Of a stretch of 64,000 bases of DNA, positions 37,944-47,187 are shown in pieces. Every line of letters starts with the position of its first letter. The stretch's first letter is position 1. The stretch spans positions 318,041-382,040 of the forward strand of contig NZ_JAATHD010000001.1 in NCBI RefSeq assembly GCF_011947265.1, given 5' to 3'. The notes beneath the pieces were generated by a model. The model was not told the origin of the DNA, ran no database searches, and worked only from the letters and a program-made list of their open reading frames with translations. The stretch comes from Paenibacillus sp. HB172176. Its GTDB lineage: Bacteria > Bacillota > Bacilli > Paenibacillales > Paenibacillaceae. The position numbers and the translations under genes were made by a program.

Positions 37944-38138
37944 TTATGTAAGAAGTGTAGGGTTGCAGCCAAGCTCATTGCCCGTCGTGAACCCGGATTC
38001 AATCGCGCGCCTGCGAAGCTCGAGATATAGCTCGGCCTTGGTCACATTGATGTACGGCAAGACGAACAAGTCACCTACGAATAGTGCAAGCATGCCAAGC
38101 AATAGCCAGAGGATGAAGCTTAGATCACGCTTCCACAT
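37944..38138 (-). CDS. Small membrane protein, function unknown
   Basis: 64 residues from ATG 38138, 6 bases after AAGGAAGG. One hydrophobic helix (LSFILWLLLGMLALFVGDLFVL) is followed by a helical basic segment (KAELYLELRRRAIESGFTTG). A TATAGT-like -10 lies ~45 bases upstream. No family recognised. It is separate from the ABC transporter genes upstream of it. Confidence 0.6.
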   Translation of the reverse strand: MWKRDLSFILWLLLGMLALFVGDLFVLPYINVTKAELYLELRRRAIESGFTTGNELGCNPTLLT

Positions 38139-38263
38139 ACAGATCCTTCCTTTCATCAAAGGCTTTTCCCATCATAACTGATACTATAGTATTAGAAAAA
38201 GGGGAAAAGAATGACGATTTGCCAGTAGAATCGAATCAGCCTCAGGGTCTTTCGGCAGGGGGT

Positions 38264-39052
38264 CTATGTGGATGGCGGCTTATCCTCCTCCGGCAGAACA
38301 GCTGTCCCGGCGCCAAGATGAGTAAGGAATTGCATAGCGCGCGGGGTCTTCGGTTGCTTGAGCACCCCTTGCGGAGGTCCTTGCTCGATAATGCGGCCAT
38401 TGTCGATCAAAATGAGATGATCGGCGACGTCCGCCGCGAATTTCATCTCATGCGTGACGATAATCATCGTCATGCCTTCGGCTGCCAGCTGCTTCATGAC
38501 TCCAAGCACGTCTCCAACCAATTCGGGGTCGAGCGCGGATGTCGGCTCATCGAACAGCAGCACCTCCGGATCCATCGCCATGGCGCGGGCAATGGCGACG
38601 CGCTGCTGCTGCCCGCCCGAAAGCTGATGCGGGTAGGCATTGGCTTTGTCCGTGAGACCGACCTTTCGTAGCTGCTCCTCCGCATACGCGCGCGCCTCTC
38701 TCTTTTTCTTTTTTCGCACCGTCATCTGAGCTTCCATCACATTCTCTATCGCGGTCATGTGAGGAAACAGATTGAAGGACTGGAACACCATCCCCGTCTG
38801 CCTGCGCAGCTTAAGGATATCTTGCGAGGGCGGTTTCTGGCCGCGCTGAAAATCAAAGGAGTTCGACATGAGCCTCATGCTGCCGTTGTCGGGTATTTCT
38901 AGCAGATTGAAGCAGCGAAGAAGCGTCGTCTTCCCGGAGCCGGAGGGGCCGATGATGACGAGCACCTTGCCCTTGTCGAGCGTAATATCAATGCCACTTA
39001 GCACCTCCGTCGTTCCATAGGATTTATGCAGGTCTCTCATTTCGATCATCAT
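38264..39052 (-). CDS. Polar amino-acid ABC transporter, ATP-binding protein
   Basis: 262 residues; ATG 39052 or the next ATG (GAGGTAGG is close), with a further ATG at 39040. Walker A GPSGSGKTTLLRCFNLLE, Q-loop VFQSFNLFPHMT, signature LSGGQQQRVAIARAM and Walker B VLLFDEPTSALDPE are intact. The GlnQ/TcyN subfamily energises uptake of cystine, glutamine or similar. Last gene of a three-gene minus-strand operon (binding protein, permease, ATPase), 12 bp after the permease. Confidence 0.94.
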   Translation of the reverse strand: MMIEMRDLHKSYGTTEVLSGIDITLDKGKVLVIIGPSGSGKTTLLRCFNLLEIPDNGSMRLMSNSFDFQRGQKPPSQDILKLRRQTGMVFQSFNLFPHMTAIENVMEAQMTVRKKKKREARAYAEEQLRKVGLTDKANAYPHQLSGGQQQRVAIARAMAMDPEVLLFDEPTSALDPELVGDVLGVMKQLAAEGMTMIIVTHEMKFAADVADHLILIDNGRIIEQGPPQGVLKQPKTPRAMQFLTHLGAGTAVLPEEDKPPST

Positions 39053-39064
39053 CCTACCTCCATC

Positions 39065-39733
39065 TTATTTGGCATAAAATCGCGCCAGCCGTCGTTCCGT
39101 CTTCGACTGCAGCAGCGTCAGCAACGTACTGAAGATTAAATAAACGACCGCAACCTCGCAGTACAGCAGCAGGGGCTCGTAATAAAAGGCGACATACTGC
39201 TGGGTCTTTCGGAACATCTCGACGAACGTAATGACCGATACGAGCGAGGTGTCCTTCACGAGCGAGATGAAGGAATTGCCCAGTGGAGGAATCGCGACGC
39301 GCGCGGCTTGCGGGAGAATGACTCGCCGCAGCGCCTGCGTCCGGGTCATACCGAGCGAATAGGCGGCCTCCCATTGTCCCTTCTGAATCGATTCGATCGC
39401 CGCTCTTACAATTTCGGAGCCGTACGCGCCCACGCTGAGCGATAGACCGATTACGGCGGCAACATAAGGGCTTAAGGTGATGCCCGCGCTCGGCAAGCCG
39501 TAGAAAATAATGAATAATTGAACGAGCAGAGGCGTTCCCCGAATCAGCCAGACATAGAACCAGGCGATCAGATTCGGCACGGTCCAGGAGGATAAGCGAA
39601 TGAGAGCTGTGAGCACGGCTAACGCAAGGCCAAGCGCGAAGGTGAGGAGCGACAAGGGCAGCGTCAAGAGAACCCCCGCTTTCAGCAGGGGCCAGAACGT
39701 TGATTTAATAATCTCGAATTGATGCTCGCTCAT
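39065..39733 (-). CDS. Polar amino-acid ABC transporter, permease
   Basis: 222 residues from ATG 39733. The His/Glu/Gln permease pattern includes GTPLLVQLFIIFYGLP and the EAA loop (EAAYSLGMTRTQALRRVILPQA), with about five helices. The start overlaps the stop of the binding-protein gene by 4 bp (translational coupling). It resembles cystine permeases TcyB/TcyL-type, but the substrate is not fixed by sequence. Confidence 0.93.
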   Translation of the reverse strand: MSEHQFEIIKSTFWPLLKAGVLLTLPLSLLTFALGLALAVLTALIRLSSWTVPNLIAWFYVWLIRGTPLLVQLFIIFYGLPSAGITLSPYVAAVIGLSLSVGAYGSEIVRAAIESIQKGQWEAAYSLGMTRTQALRRVILPQAARVAIPPLGNSFISLVKDTSLVSVITFVEMFRKTQQYVAFYYEPLLLYCEVAVVYLIFSTLLTLLQSKTERRLARFYAK

Positions 39734-40635
39734 TGCGATACATCCGTTCCGAAATATTTTTTCGAAATGGTCAAGTAAGTGCCGTCGCTCTTCATGGCGG
39801 CCAGCGCGTCGTTGACGGCTGCGGTCAGGTCGTCGCTTCCCTTGCGGAAGAGCGCGCCGCTGTAGGAGGCATCGGCCTCTTCGTCCACCTGCTTGATTTT
39901 CAAATCGGGGCGCTGCGTCAATGCATCGAGATAGGACAAGCTGTCGTTGATCGTGGCGTCGACGCGATTCGATAGGAGCAGGTCGATTGCCTGATTAAAG
40001 CCTTCGGCACCGACAATCTCGGCGCCGTTCGCCTTGGCGATATCGGCCAGATTGCTCGTCAGCGATTGAGCGGATTTCTTGCCTTTCAGATCGGCAAAGG
40101 ATGTAATATCGTTGTTATCTTCTCTTACCAGCAGCACGGCTTTGGATACGATATACGGATCGGAGAAATCATATTTCTCTTTGCGGTCGTCGCGAATGGC
40201 CACCTCGTTGAAGATGGCGTCGAAGCGCTTGGCGTCGAGGCCCGCGAAGATGCCGTCCCACTGCGTCTCGATGAATTCGGACTCAACGCCGAGCCGCTTG
40301 CTTACTTCCTTCGCGATATCGACATCGAAGCCGGTCAGCTTGCCGTTCGCATCGTGGAAGGTGAAGGGAGCATAGGTGCCTTCTGTTCCGATAACCAGCT
40401 TGCCGCTTGCTTTAATGTCGGAGAGCAAGCCTTGGGGCTGGCTGGTCGCTGCTCCGGAATTATTGGTATTAGCGTTGCCGGTTTTATTGTTGTTGTTCTG
40501 CTCGTTGGCATTGTTCCCGCAGCCTGAAAGCAGGGCGAGTAGGATTAGAAGGATAGAAGGCAGCCGTTTTGCTGGCCGGATTTTTGTTGACAGCTTCTTT
40601 TTCAAAGTCAAATCGGTAGAAATGTGTTTGTTCAA
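39730..40635 (-). CDS. Polar amino-acid ABC transporter, substrate-binding lipoprotein
   Basis: About 301 residues. The best start is TTG 40635, 9 bases after GGAG, giving a short basic N-terminus and lipobox LLSGC. After an Asn-rich linker the SBP_bac_3 fold is seen: LVIGTEGTYAPFTFHDANG, LTGFDVDIAKEVSKRLG, WDGIFAGLDAKRFDAI and FSDPYIVSKAVLLVRED. These suggest a cystine/glutamine-type binding protein. First gene of the transporter operon, divergent from a sulfurtransferase gene, which makes a sulfur amino acid the more attractive substrate (inference). Confidence 0.93.
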   Translation of the reverse strand: MNKHISTDLTLKKKLSTKIRPAKRLPSILLILLALLSGCGNNANEQNNNNKTGNANTNNSGAATSQPQGLLSDIKASGKLVIGTEGTYAPFTFHDANGKLTGFDVDIAKEVSKRLGVESEFIETQWDGIFAGLDAKRFDAIFNEVAIRDDRKEKYDFSDPYIVSKAVLLVREDNNDITSFADLKGKKSAQSLTSNLADIAKANGAEIVGAEGFNQAIDLLLSNRVDATINDSLSYLDALTQRPDLKIKQVDEEADASYSGALFRKGSDDLTAAVNDALAAMKSDGTYLTISKKYFGTDVSQ

Positions 40636-40750
40636 TTCTGATCGCTCCCATCGGCTTATGATGTACATCGTCAGTATGTACCAATGGAGGGAAAATCATG
40701 TCTGTTGTATAATAGGTTGCAGGACAAGAAGCGGAAGGCGGAATGAACGA

Positions 40751-41605
40751 ATGAATAGTATCGTATCTTTGGAATGGTTGAAGGAGCATATGCACGAGCC
40801 GGATATTGTCATCGTGGATTGCCGATTTGTTATGGGCAAAGGGGAAGCGGGGCGCGAGCAATACGAGGCAGGCCATATTCCCGGAGCCGTATACCTGGAT
40901 CTGGAGAAGGACCTGTCCGCGCCGGTTGAGGAGCATGGCGGGCGTCATCCGCTGCCGGATATCTTCGCTATGACCGTAACCCTGAGCCGGGCGGGCATCG
41001 GCAATGAATCGCGCGTTGTCGCATACGACGATCAAGGCGGAGCAATGGCTTCGCGGCTGTGGTGGCTGCTGAAGTATCTCGGACATGAGCAGGCATTCGT
41101 GCTGGATGAAGGTTATTCGGCGTGGACGAAAGCGGGATACACTGTATCCTCAGAGCAGGCGGCGAATACGCCGACGAAGTTCCTGGCGACCGTCCAGCAT
41201 TCAATGCTGGTAGAGATGGATGAAGTGAAGGAGTTGCTCGGAGACGAACGCGTGACGCTGATCGATTCCCGTGAAGCGCCTCGCTATCGCGGCGAGGTCG
41301 AGCCGCTTGACAAGGTGGCGGGCCACATACCTGGCGCAATCAACCGTTTCTGGAAGGACGGACTTGCGGAGTCGGGGGCCTGGAAGGAAGCTTCCCAACA
41401 AGCGGAGCGCTTCGCCGATCTGGATCGCGACGGCGAGCTGATCGTCTACTGCGGCTCGGGCGTGACGGCGACGCCGAATGTGATCGCGCTGCAGGAGGCG
41501 GGATTTAGCAAGGTGAGGCTGTATGCGGGGAGTTGGAGCGATTGGATTTCATATGAAGGGAATCCGATCGCTGTCGGCGACGAAGAAGCACCCAAAGGCG
41601 AATAG
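40751..41605 (+). CDS. Thiosulfate/3-mercaptopyruvate sulfurtransferase
   Basis: 284 residues from ATG 40751 with GAAGGCGG upstream and a TATAAT at ~40700. Two rhodanese domains: the inactive N-terminal one (VIVDCRFVMGKGEAGREQYE, HIPGAVYLDLEKDLS) and the catalytic C-terminal one with active-site loop VYCGSGVTATPN and HIPGAINRFW. Complete SseA/YnjE-class length. It transfers sulfane sulfur from mercaptopyruvate or thiosulfate. The divergent amino-acid ABC transporter may supply cystine. Confidence 0.93.
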   Translation: MNSIVSLEWLKEHMHEPDIVIVDCRFVMGKGEAGREQYEAGHIPGAVYLDLEKDLSAPVEEHGGRHPLPDIFAMTVTLSRAGIGNESRVVAYDDQGGAMASRLWWLLKYLGHEQAFVLDEGYSAWTKAGYTVSSEQAANTPTKFLATVQHSMLVEMDEVKELLGDERVTLIDSREAPRYRGEVEPLDKVAGHIPGAINRFWKDGLAESGAWKEASQQAERFADLDRDGELIVYCGSGVTATPNVIALQEAGFSKVRLYAGSWSDWISYEGNPIAVGDEEAPKGE

Positions 41606-41618
41606 CAGTATGTGGCTT

Positions 41619-41652
41619 GGAGTACATCGCCGGTTTGGCGGTGTACTCCTTT
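41619..41652 (+). terminator. Terminator after the sulfurtransferase gene
   Basis: GGAGTACATCGCC and GGCGGTGTACTCC form a 13-bp stem (one mismatch) with a 5-base loop, then TTT. Confidence 0.65.
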
Positions 41653-41780
41653 GCTATTGGTCGACGATCATGATATCTGTCGCGTACATCTGCTTTTCCT
41701 GCCACTACAGTTAAATCGGCGATAAGAAAATGTTCATGTGCCAAAGAGCTCCGTCCATAGATTCCCTGAGCCATTCGAGC

Positions 41781-42425
41781 TCAACTCTTGGAACGTTGGC
41801 GTTTGCGGAAGGCCGCTACGCTTTCACGATGCGCACAAGCCTCGGAACAGTAACGTTTGGATTTGTTCTTAGATGTATCGATAAAGGCTTTCTGACAGGA
41901 AGCAGAAGCACATATGCCGAATCGCTCCGTTCCAAACTCAATCAATACAAAAGCGAGCCCCATTGTAGTTGTCGTAGCCAACCAATGAGCGCAACCGTCT
42001 TCCCCCGATTCAAAATGCAGATGGTACGGGCCATGCAGCCAGCTTATTCTTGGCGTCGCACCGCTTATGCGCAGTTGCTCATTCAGAAGCGCTGCCGCTT
42101 CCTGAGCCTTCTGCTCTTTTGCCAATTCGAACACCGTACGCAAAGATTGTCTAAGCGATTCCACGATCTTGACATCCTCCGGACGAACAGGCTGTGATTG
42201 AATGGTTTTCCGATGAACAGCGATAATGTCCTCCCAATTAAAGTCTTTATTCTTCCCTGATTTCAAATCCAAGATATGCTTCTCGCTCTCGACGAGAAAA
42301 TGCTTTAATTGTTCGGGTGTAGTCAAGCTATCTGTTCCTGTGACGGAACAGAGAGTGTTAATAAGGTCAACGGCTAAATTTACGGATAAAGTTTCGTAAT
42401 AGGTAAAATTAATTTGACATGTCAC
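41781..42425 (-). CDS. CGNR zinc-finger (ABATE domain) putative regulator
   Basis: About 214 residues; GTG 42425 is the only early start in frame, without a strong ribosome site, and the adjacent ATG is out of frame. The N-terminal ABATE domain begins NLAVDLINT. The C-terminal CGNR finger is clear: RFGICASASCQKAFIDTSKN followed by KSKRYCSEACAHRESVAAFR. These proteins are presumed stress-related DNA-binding regulators. It is divergent from an EmrB-type efflux gene with 84 bp between, which suggests it controls that transporter. Confidence 0.85.
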   Translation of the reverse strand: MTCQINFTYYETLSVNLAVDLINTLCSVTGTDSLTTPEQLKHFLVESEKHILDLKSGKNKDFNWEDIIAVHRKTIQSQPVRPEDVKIVESLRQSLRTVFELAKEQKAQEAAALLNEQLRISGATPRISWLHGPYHLHFESGEDGCAHWLATTTTMGLAFVLIEFGTERFGICASASCQKAFIDTSKNKSKRYCSEACAHRESVAAFRKRQRSKS

Positions 42426-42509
42426 CTCAATCTGATTATATTTGTTACATGCAATTACATTTTAGCATGTTACAAGCCCGAATGATAGCGGGCGCGGGGA
42501 GGAATGGTT

Positions 42510-44099
42510 ATGTCGGAAGTTGATGCGGTAGAGAAATCTGTTGGCAAGAGATGGTGGGCATTGGGAGCCGTATGTTTGGGGTTATTCATGGCACTGCTGG
42601 ATGTCACGATTGTAAATGTAGCTTTGCCAGCAATACAAAGCGATCTTCAAACAGATTTCTCGGAGCTGGAATGGGTAGTCAACGCTTATACTTTAGTATT
42701 TGCCGTGGCGCTGGTGACAACGAGCAGGTTGGGCGATATTTTCGGACGGAAGACGCTCTTTATGTTGGGAATGGTTGTATTTACAATCGGGTCGCTGTTA
42801 TGCGGATTATCACACGATATTATGATGCTGAATCTGTCGAGAGGTGTTCAAGGTCTTGGCGCGTCTGCAATGACGCCTTTATCACTCGCGATCATCTCTG
42901 CGACATTCAGCGGCAAGCAGCGGGGGATTGCAATCGGGATATGGGGCGGCGTAAGCGGATTAGCTACGGGGATCGGCCCGGTAATCGGCGGACTCCTGGT
43001 TAAACATATCGGGTGGCAATCTATTTTCTATCTGAATATTCCTGTCGGCATCATTGCGGTATTGCTGTCAATATGGGCAATCAAGCAGTCAAAGGATGAA
43101 TCTGCCGCCCGTAAAATCGATTTGTTTGGATTCGTTACGTTCACTGTATTCATGTTTTGCCTTATCTACGGATTGATTCAGTTTAGTCAGGAAGGAAATG
43201 ACTGGCGCTCGCTGCAGGTATGGCTGTTGTTCGGCATTTCCGCGCTTGCCCTCGTCATATTCGTTGCAGGCGAGCTTCGAGTAAAGCACCCGATGGCAGA
43301 CCCTCGCTTATTCAAGATTCCCAGTTTTACGGGTTCCGCAATTGCTGCCTTCTGCCTTAGCGCAGGGATGTATGCGCTGCTATTCAATCTCACGCTCTAC
43401 TTGCAAAGCTTTCTTGGTTTGGACTCGCTGGAGACGGGTGTTAAGCTCATTGCTTTCACCGCAATGGCTCTGCTATTCGGTCCGTTGTCTGGTGCACTGA
43501 TGGGGAAGGTAAGTCTGAAATGGCTCGTCGTTGTTTCCATGGTTTTGATGGCGATCGGGGTTTATGCCATGTCTTTTCTATCGCATCATCATGATCCAGC
43601 AAAATGGATCGTTCTTTTGCCCGGATTTATCATTGCCGGAATTGGAAGCGGGCTAATCAACCCTCCTATTTCCAACCTGGCGGTTGGAACGGTGCCTTTG
43701 CAACGAGCGGGTATGGCATCCGGCATGAGTAATGTAGCCCGCCAAATGGGGAGCGCGTTCGGTATAGCTTTCTTCGGGGCTATCCTGTCCAGTCGCTATA
43801 CTACACTGGTCGCGGATAGAGTTCAGTCACTGACAGACAACCGGATAGATCAATCTGTGAAGGAACAAGTGATCCAAACAATTGAGTCCGCAGGTCCGAT
43901 AGCAGGCAGCAACGGCTTGGCGGGAATGGAGCGTACTCCATTATTCCAGGACAATCCACTGTTTGACACCTATCGCGAGATAACCCGCGCATCCTTCGTG
44001 GACGGAACGATCGATATTATCCGGATTGCATCAGTGATTCTCGCAATCGGCGCCGTGCTCTGTATGGTCCTGATTCGCAAGAAGGATTTGCAACATTAG
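42510..44099 (+). CDS. MFS drug efflux transporter, DHA2 (EmrB/QacA) family
   Basis: 529 residues from ATG 42510, 7 bases after GGGGAGG. About 14 transmembrane helices. Signature motifs include MALLDVTIVNVALPAIQSDL in helix 1, RLGDIFGRKTLF (motif A), SRGVQGLGASAM (motif B) and WGGVSGLATGIGPVIGGLL (motif C). It probably exports drugs or other hydrophobic compounds by proton antiport. The divergent CGNR regulator is its likely controller. Confidence 0.92.
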   Translation: MSEVDAVEKSVGKRWWALGAVCLGLFMALLDVTIVNVALPAIQSDLQTDFSELEWVVNAYTLVFAVALVTTSRLGDIFGRKTLFMLGMVVFTIGSLLCGLSHDIMMLNLSRGVQGLGASAMTPLSLAIISATFSGKQRGIAIGIWGGVSGLATGIGPVIGGLLVKHIGWQSIFYLNIPVGIIAVLLSIWAIKQSKDESAARKIDLFGFVTFTVFMFCLIYGLIQFSQEGNDWRSLQVWLLFGISALALVIFVAGELRVKHPMADPRLFKIPSFTGSAIAAFCLSAGMYALLFNLTLYLQSFLGLDSLETGVKLIAFTAMALLFGPLSGALMGKVSLKWLVVVSMVLMAIGVYAMSFLSHHHDPAKWIVLLPGFIIAGIGSGLINPPISNLAVGTVPLQRAGMASGMSNVARQMGSAFGIAFFGAILSSRYTTLVADRVQSLTDNRIDQSVKEQVIQTIESAGPIAGSNGLAGMERTPLFQDNPLFDTYREITRASFVDGTIDIIRIASVILAIGAVLCMVLIRKKDLQH

Positions 44100-44214
44100 T
44101 TTATCATTAACGGACTTATGCTGCAGAACGAGATGGGAATGCAGTGGACGCAGAAAGTAACACATCCGCTTCGCCTATAATATGATGATTCTAGAAAGCT
44201 AAAGAGGTGAGGCA

Positions 44215-44658
44215 ATGGCAGTCGTGAAAGCCAGGAGTCAGGATATTAATATGTTGGCAAGATTGCTTCGGGCTGAAGCCGAGACCGAGGGCGAGAAGGG
44301 CATGCTCCTGGTTGGCAATGTCGGGGTTAACCGAATAAGAGCGAATTGCTCGGATTTCAAAGACATCCGGACGATTCCGCAAATGATCAATCAGCCGCAT
44401 GGATTCGAGGCTTTGCAGCATAGCTTGTATTATCAAAACGCAAGAGAGAGGGAACGCCGATTGGCGCAACGGGCCGTGAACGGGGAGCGGAGCTGGCCGG
44501 GCGAATACTCCTTGTGGTATTTCCGCCCCGGATCATTCGATAACCCCGGACCATGTCCGCCGACTTGGTATGATCAGCCTTTAGCCGGAAGGTGGAAGAA
44601 GCACTGCTTCTATGAACCGACTGCGGAAGAATGTGAGAATATCTATAATACGTATTAG
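44215..44658 (+). CDS. cwlJ: CwlJ-type cell-wall hydrolase (spore cortex lytic)
   Basis: 147 residues from ATG 44215 after AAAGAGGTG. Single Hydrolase_2 (SleB/CwlJ) domain: DINMLARLLRAEAETEGEKG with the catalytic Glu, then VGNVGVNRIRANCSDFKDI, FEALQHSLYYQNAR, PGEYSLWYFRPG and CPPTWYDQPLAGRWKKHCFY. There is no signal peptide or peptidoglycan-binding domain, as in CwlJ, which is loaded into the coat rather than secreted. It degrades cortex during Ca-DPA germination. Monocistronic, followed by a terminator; no gerQ partner follows. Confidence 0.88.
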   Translation: MAVVKARSQDINMLARLLRAEAETEGEKGMLLVGNVGVNRIRANCSDFKDIRTIPQMINQPHGFEALQHSLYYQNARERERRLAQRAVNGERSWPGEYSLWYFRPGSFDNPGPCPPTWYDQPLAGRWKKHCFYEPTAEECENIYNTY

Positions 44659-44688
44659 GTCGATAAACAAACGGCTACAGAGAAACGG

Positions 44689-44726
44689 ACTGCGTTAACT
44701 CAAATGTTAATGCAGTTCTTTTTTTT
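44689..44726 (+). terminator. Rho-independent terminator after cwlJ
   Basis: ACTGCGTTAAC pairs with GTTAATGCAGT across a 6-base loop (one G-U), followed by a long T run. Confidence 0.85.
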
Positions 44727-44838
44727 GCCAGTCCCTCTATGCCAAAAAGAAAATAGACAAACCCTGGTGGCTGATGCTTAACTGGTCACAGGTGAAAGGT
44801 ATTGAATTGAGAAAAGATCTCATTTCGTGTATAGTATA

Positions 44839-44857
44839 GATAATGATAATCGTTATC
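44839..44857 (+). promoter_or_regulatory. Fur box upstream of FNR paralog 1
   Basis: GATAATGATAATCGTTATC differs by one base from the Fur consensus GATAATGATAATCATTATC; 36 bp before the ATG. Confidence 0.9.
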
Positions 44858-44893
44858 ACGAACAAGCTGAAGCTTACAGGGAGGAAATGAGAG

Positions 44894-45940
44894 ATGGAGA
44901 CGGCGGCGGGGAAGCTGGAACTGTATGATGTAACCATTATCGGCGGGGGGCCGGCAGGATTATATACGGCATTCTACAGCGGTATGCGGGAATTGAAGAC
45001 GAAGCTGATCGAGGCGCAGGATCAACTGGGGGGCAGAATGCTGCTCTACCCGGAGAAGATCGTATGGGATGTTGGAGGCGTCGTTCCGACTCGTGCGGAG
45101 AAGCTGCTGGAGCAGATTATTCAACAGGGCATGACGTTTGATCCTACGCTTGTTATGAACGAGCAGATTGTCGATTTTAATCGGGAGCCGGACGGGACCT
45201 TTATTCTGACTGCCGCAAGCGGCGCGCGTCATCGCACGAAAACGGTCATTATGACATGCGGGTATGGCATTCGGAAGCTGGCGAAGCTGGAGATCGAAGG
45301 AGCGGATCGTTACGAGGTAAGCAATCTGTATTATGTGGTTCAGGATCTGGAGAGCTTCCGCGGAAAGCGGGTGCTGATCTCCGGCGGGGGCGACTCTGCT
45401 GTGGACTGGGCTAATGAGCTGGCGCATGTGGCTGCCAGCGTGACGGTCGTGCATCGCCGCGACAGCTTCGGCGGTCTCGAACGGAACGTGACGAAGATGA
45501 AGCAAATTGCGGACGTACGGACGCCGTACGCGATTAAAGCGCTGCAAAGCGAGGATGGGAAACGTATTTCCCGGGTACTGCTTCAGCAAGCGGAGACGGG
45601 GGAAGAAAGCAGCCTGGAGGTGGATGCGGTCATCGTCAACCATGGCATGCGCTCGGACTTCGGCCCGATTCGCAATTGGGGAATTGATATGGGCGAATGG
45701 AAGGCGAATGTCGGTCCGAAGATGGAGACCAACCTTCCCGGCGTATTCGGAGCAGGTGATTTCGTCGGCTTCGACAGCAAAGTCGGCCTCATTGCAGGCA
45801 CGTTCACGGACGCTGTTCTGGCCGTGAACAGCGCGAAGGTGTACATGGACCCCGAGGCAACGCCGTATGCCTATGTTTCCTCCCATAATGACCGGTTCAA
45901 GGAGAAGAACAAAGAGCTGGAGAAGGTCCAGAAGGTTTAG
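44894..45940 (+). CDS. Ferredoxin/flavodoxin-NADP reductase (YumC type), iron-regulated paralog 1
   Basis: 348 residues from ATG 44894 with GGGAGG upstream. The FAD motif YDVTIIGGGPAGLYTAFYSG, NADP motif RVLISGGGDSAVDWANELA, VVHRRDSF and late GVFGAGDFVGFDSKVGLIAG mark the thioredoxin-reductase-like FNR family without the redox CxxC. A near-consensus Fur box lies in its promoter, so it is expressed under iron limitation. Role: probably supplies electrons for reductive iron release from a siderophore or for an iron-linked monooxygenase (inference). A second paralog lies at 51.5 kb. Confidence 0.93.
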   Translation: METAAGKLELYDVTIIGGGPAGLYTAFYSGMRELKTKLIEAQDQLGGRMLLYPEKIVWDVGGVVPTRAEKLLEQIIQQGMTFDPTLVMNEQIVDFNREPDGTFILTAASGARHRTKTVIMTCGYGIRKLAKLEIEGADRYEVSNLYYVVQDLESFRGKRVLISGGGDSAVDWANELAHVAASVTVVHRRDSFGGLERNVTKMKQIADVRTPYAIKALQSEDGKRISRVLLQQAETGEESSLEVDAVIVNHGMRSDFGPIRNWGIDMGEWKANVGPKMETNLPGVFGAGDFVGFDSKVGLIAGTFTDAVLAVNSAKVYMDPEATPYAYVSSHNDRFKEKNKELEKVQKV

Positions 45941-45997
45941 AAGGTGGGGAGCGAGGCAGGCTTGGAAACTGTAAAGCAGCAAAGCTGAATAGAGAAA

Positions 45998-46034
45998 GAA
46001 ACAGACCGCTGCGCCAAGGTGTCGGTCTGTTTCT
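45998..46034. terminator. Bidirectional terminator between convergent iron genes
   Basis: GAAACAGACCG (45998-46008) pairs with CGGTCTGTTTC (46023-46033), A-rich upstream and T-rich downstream. Confidence 0.7.
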
Positions 46035-46116
46035 AATCGTTTGCGAAGCCGAATATTTTTGAACAGAGCAGCCGCACGGCGTAATGCAATGTTCAAGGCA
46101 GCTCTCTCGTCATGAA

Positions 46117-47109
46117 TTATTCCGGAAGAAGAGCGTTTAGCGTATCCTCAAGATTCAATTGTTTGGCGAGAGGACCGTTATTCATCCAGTGATTCCAACT
46201 GACGTTGGTTATGCGGTTGTTTTTGACGGCAGGCAATGACTTCCAGACTGGCGAAGACTCCAGCTCCTCAATTTCGGTATCGTTATAGCCGGTTATGAGG
46301 AATATCCGGCCGTTGCCGACATCCGGCAGCTTCTCAAGCGAAAGATTCTGGAAGCTTTGTCCCATAGCCAGCTCCGGCTCGTTCAAGCCAAGATCTCCGT
46401 ATAAGAGCTGGCCGCTGTAATCCAGCTCGCTCAGCAGATAGAGGCTGTTGCCGGTCGGCCACAGCAGAGCGACCTGCTCATCTCCCATCGTTGAGGCCAG
46501 CCTTTGCTTCGCTTCCTCCACTTTGGCTTCGTAATCCGCAATTGTTTGATTGGCCTGCTCAGAACGGTCAAGCAGCTCTCCCAGTGTTTGCAAGGTTTTC
46601 TTCCAATCCTGAATGCCGTTGTTAAGAACATAGGTTGGGGCGATTTTCGAGTACGCCTCGTACATGCCTTTCTCCGCCCATACGGCCATCGTCAGAATGA
46701 TAAGATCGGGAGCTTGCTGAGCGGCTTGCTCGGGATCGAGGCCTCCTGCGGAGAAATCGACCTTGGGCAAGTCGCCAATTCTATCCTGAAGATATTCCTG
46801 CACAATATCGCCATTGGCCCATTGGGCAACAGGCATGATGCCAAGCGTCGTCAGAGGATCCTCCAGATAAGGAGCAAGGATGCGCTCCGGATGCTCGGGA
46901 ATCCGGATTTCGTGGCCGAGTTCATCTACAACGGTGCGCATACCGTTGCTTGTCTCGCTTGGAGCAGGAGAAGCGCTTGTTGAAGCTGTTGGCGAGGCTT
47001 CGATGGAAGCAGCGGACGATTGCGGTTGATTTTTCTCATTCGCATTGACGCAGCCAGCCAGAGCCAGTGTGAAAAGAATTAAGCTTAGCAGGATTGCACG
47101 GTATTTCAT
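46117..47109 (-). CDS. Iron-siderophore ABC substrate-binding lipoprotein 1
   Basis: 330 residues from ATG 47109, GGGTGG 6 bases upstream. Lipobox ALAGC, then a Ser/Ala-rich linker and the class III binding fold: TVVDELGHEIRIPEHPERIL, QAPDLIILTMAVWAEKGMYE, LLWPTGNSLYLLSEL and a long backbone helix (ANQTIADYEAKVEEAKQRLA). A Fur box overlaps the promoter. No permease or ATPase gene lies nearby, so it must use a transporter encoded elsewhere. It is divergent from no gene: the AraC-SBP regulator upstream is on the same strand. Confidence 0.92.
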   Translation of the reverse strand: MKYRAILLSLILFTLALAGCVNANEKNQPQSSAASIEASPTASTSASPAPSETSNGMRTVVDELGHEIRIPEHPERILAPYLEDPLTTLGIMPVAQWANGDIVQEYLQDRIGDLPKVDFSAGGLDPEQAAQQAPDLIILTMAVWAEKGMYEAYSKIAPTYVLNNGIQDWKKTLQTLGELLDRSEQANQTIADYEAKVEEAKQRLASTMGDEQVALLWPTGNSLYLLSELDYSGQLLYGDLGLNEPELAMGQSFQNLSLEKLPDVGNGRIFLITGYNDTEIEELESSPVWKSLPAVKNNRITNVSWNHWMNNGPLAKQLNLEDTLNALLPE

Positions 47110-47127
47110 TTGATTCCACCCTCTTAT

Positions 47128-47146
47128 GAAAATGATTTTCAATATC
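47128..47146 (-). promoter_or_regulatory. Fur box upstream of siderophore-binding lipoprotein 1
   Basis: On the minus strand GATATTGAAAATCATTTTC matches the Fur consensus at 16 of 19 positions, directly before the ribosome site. Confidence 0.75.
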
Positions 47147-47187
47147 ATTTAAATTATAAAAAGGAAATTCTTATTCGAGAATGGACG

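Noticed and set aside
38219..38671. 150-codon plus-strand frame
   Set aside because: Antisense to the intact amino-acid ABC ATPase gene.
44894..45940. Thioredoxin reductase
   Set aside because: The FAD and NADP motifs fit that superfamily, but the redox CxxC is absent; the YumC-type ferredoxin-NADP reductase fits better.
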